A stretch of 64,000 nt of DNA from assembly GCF_009674775.1 (NCBI RefSeq), contig NZ_WKKE01000016.1, forward strand, positions 102,854-166,853, read 5' to 3'. Numbering within the stretch: position 1 is the first letter of the stretch; every line of letters starts with the position of its first letter. The stretch is from Flavobacterium sp. LC2016-23. GTDB taxonomy: Bacteria; Bacteroidota; Bacteroidia; Flavobacteriales; Flavobacteriaceae. Under the pieces are notes generated by a model, which saw nothing but the letters and a program-made list of their open reading frames with translations, searched no databases and was not told the DNA's origin. Shown piece after piece: positions 62,975 to 64,000 of this stretch. The position numbers were made by a program, and so were the translations under genes.

Positions 62975-63442
62975 ATGAAAGCAATCGAAAGATTAAAGCA
63001 ATACATTGATTTTAAAGGCCTTAACAATAGTCTGTTTGAGAAAGAAATTGGTATGTCTAATGGCTATATTGGCACGCAACTTAAAAGAAAAGCCGATTTA
63101 GGGGAAGGAGTTATCATCAAAATATTAGACAATTGTTTAGATATTGATCTCGAATGGTTAATTACCGGAAAGGGAAATATGATCAAAGGCGATCAATCGA
63201 AAAATGAAAACAAAGTAAGAGATGATGAAAAGGATCGCGAGATCGAAAGATTAAAAGATAAAAATCAGGATTTGCAAACCATAAATGAGTTATTAAAAAG
63301 ATCACTTTCAGAATTAGATAAAAGAAAAGCAGATTTTCAGACTATCGGAAATGAACCCACTATTTTTAAGGATGTGGCTGAATCAAAATCTGAACTAATA
63401 AAAAATCAAAAAAATGATGATGTTAAAAAAGGAACCGGATGA
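62975..63442 (+). CDS. CI-like phage repressor
   Basis: A 155-aa protein with an N-terminal XRE-type HTH (residues ~1-65; KGLNNSLFEKEIGMSNGYIG, then ILDNCLDIDLEWLITGKGNM, typical of Bacteroidota phage repressors), a charged coiled coil (~78-115) and a short tail. There is no LexA/S24 self-cleavage domain, so induction would need another signal. Rightward and divergent from the early operon, with the operator region between. Confidence 0.83.
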   Translation: MKAIERLKQYIDFKGLNNSLFEKEIGMSNGYIGTQLKRKADLGEGVIIKILDNCLDIDLEWLITGKGNMIKGDQSKNENKVRDDEKDREIERLKDKNQDLQTINELLKRSLSELDKRKADFQTIGNEPTIFKDVAESKSELIKNQKNDDVKKGTG

Positions 63443-63548
63443 AACGGAATTGAACGTTACTGTAGGTGACGAAGACAGCAAATTAATTGAACGGCTAAAA
63501 GAGATTTTAGAAAAAAGTGTAGATTTCATTGCGACAGAGGCGTCCTGA
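63417..63548 (+). CDS. 43-aa protein coupled to the repressor
   Basis: A short frame starting inside the repressor 3' end (26-bp overlap, tandem ATGs) and ending 110 bp before attR. The product is acidic and helical (KLIERLKEILEKSVDFIATEAS). The overlap suggests translational coupling. Too short for a classic excisionase, but its place beside att and integrase in the circular genome fits a lysogeny accessory. Confidence 0.5.
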   Translation: MMLKKEPDETELNVTVGDEDSKLIERLKEILEKSVDFIATEAS

Positions 63549-63550
63549 CC

Positions 63551-63569
63551 TGTGTCAAATTTGTGTCAA
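63551..63569. promoter_or_regulatory. Candidate integrase arm sites, right pair
   Basis: Two TGTGTCAA direct repeats 11 bp apart (63551 and 63562), 90 bp inside attR, matching the left pair in sequence, orientation and spacing. Confidence 0.6.
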
Positions 63570-63658
63570 AAACGACTATTAATGAAATAATCATCTTTAA
63601 AATAATGTTGATAATCGGGACTTAATGTGTTATTGTAAACGAAAATATTTGAAAAGAT

Positions 63659-63675
63659 AATCCGGTATTCTCCAC
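63659..63675. repeat. Prophage attachment site attR (core)
   Basis: Exact 17-bp copy of the core at 24690-24706, marking the right prophage boundary. Confidence 0.93.
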
Positions 63676-63684
63676 ACCATTTAA

Positions 63685-63725
63685 AAACCCTTGTAAAAAA
63701 TTTTTACAAGGGTTTATTTTTTTCG
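63685..63725 (+). terminator. Original tRNA-Ala terminator, now orphaned
   Basis: Perfect 15-bp arms AAACCCTTGTAAAAA and complement, one-base loop, then a T-rich tract. Before integration it would have begun about 10 bases after the tRNA. Confidence 0.8.
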
Positions 63726-63799
63726 CTTTCAGAAGTTCCAAACTATCTTTCATTTGCCGTATCATCGGATCAAGACGTAAATCTGAGGAGCAGTAAAAA

Positions 63800-64000
63800 T
63801 TAAGCATAAATATTAGTTAGTCTAAAAAGGAAGTATTCTATATTCCTAACACCTCTGAATTTTGATCTGAATGCTTTTATTTTAGCATTGAATGATTCTG
63901 CAGAGGCATTAGTGCTTCTATTGTCAAAATAGTTTAATATGGTTTGATAATGATTCATAATTGTACGAGAGATTGTGCCGAAAGACTTAAACCCGGATTG
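63800..64000 (-). CDS. Insertion-sequence transposase, C-terminal end (partial)
   Basis: The last 66 residues of a DDE transposase; the frame is open to the window edge. The sequence NRSTNASAESFNAKIKAF then FRGVRNIEYFLFRLTNIYA is typical of ISL3/ISAon1-like transposases common in Flavobacterium; the Glu in NASAES is a candidate for the third catalytic acid. The family name is tentative. The IS end lies between here and the orphan terminator, but no inverted repeat can be confirmed from one side. Confidence 0.75.
   Translation of the reverse strand, partial: QSGFKSFGTISRTIMNHYQTILNYFDNRSTNASAESFNAKIKAFRSKFRGVRNIEYFLFRLTNIYA

Larger units (their letters stand above)
24707..63675. mobile_element. 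Complete siphovirus-type prophage in tRNA-Ala
   Basis: About 39.0 kb between two 17-bp att cores. It contains an integrase, repressor, early replication/modification genes and a full structural set: terminase, portal, protease, capsid, tail tube, tape measure, fibres and lysis. No sheath or contractile-tail genes were recognised, so a long flexible tail is inferred. No essential module is visibly broken, so the prophage may be inducible. Lytic genes run leftward and lysogeny genes rightward. Confidence 0.93.

Noticed and set aside
63622..63807. 61-aa leftward open frame across attR
   Set aside because: It spans the att core and the orphan terminator hairpin; not a plausible gene.

Overview
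The window is low-GC DNA from a Flavobacterium-like member of the Bacteroidota. Several things point there: host promoters of the TAnnTTTG type, few Shine-Dalgarno sequences, and a flavobacterial gene complement (DUF5686 protein, asnS next to rpoN, HopJ-family protein, LytTR/LytS pair, lpxH beside a multihaem lipoprotein). The intergenic spaces also carry dispersed repeat families of the kind common in this genus.

Positions 1 to about 24,630 are ordinary chromosome. In order: the C-terminal part of a DUF5686 protein, a CPA2 cation/proton antiporter, a LytS/LytTR two-component pair, an SMR efflux protein, an MMPL/RND transporter, a secreted TPR protein, asnS, rpoN, a small membrane protein, tdk, a Glu-rich conserved protein, rsmI, a HopJ-family protein, recJ, an MFS transporter, a Cys-rich small protein, a seven-haem lipoprotein, lpxH, a queD/PTPS homologue, a 58-aa membrane protein and an enoyl-CoA hydratase family protein. 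A tRNA-Ala(GGC) gene ends this region.

Positions 24,707 to 63,675 are an apparently complete 39-kb siphovirus-type prophage inserted at the 3' end of the tRNA-Ala gene, bounded by a 17-bp direct repeat. The integrase sits just inside attL. A CI-like repressor and a 43-aa ORF sit just inside attR. In the circular phage these would join as one rightward lysogeny block (repressor, small ORF, attP, integrase). Nearly everything else runs leftward. The early region (about 62.8 to 52.1 kb) holds a Cro-like protein, a LuxR-type HTH regulator, a large primase-helicase, many small ORFs, an ASCH-like protein, an orphan adenine methylase and an HNH nuclease. A 230-bp TTCCACA iteron cluster with an AT-rich core (51.27 to 51.50 kb) is a candidate replication origin. 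The late region (51.1 to 26.0 kb) holds protease/scaffold, capsid, tail tube, terminase, portal, fibre with a seven-bladed propeller protein, lysis cassette (holin, CHAP endolysin, unimolecular spanin), tape measure, a secreted moron protein, and tail tip/collar proteins.

The most notable observation is a shared promoter-like element, TGTCCTATT followed by 19 (once 20) bases and then nAnnTTnG. It lies upstream of seven leftward transcription units and accounts for the whole late region. The spacing and second box match a Bacteroidota -33/-7 promoter in which the usual TTG has been replaced by a phage-specific box. This suggests a dedicated late-gene activation system. Three of the copies are fused to near-identical terminator hairpins. 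Right of attR lie the original tRNA terminator, now orphaned, and the C-terminus of an insertion-sequence transposase that runs off the window edge.
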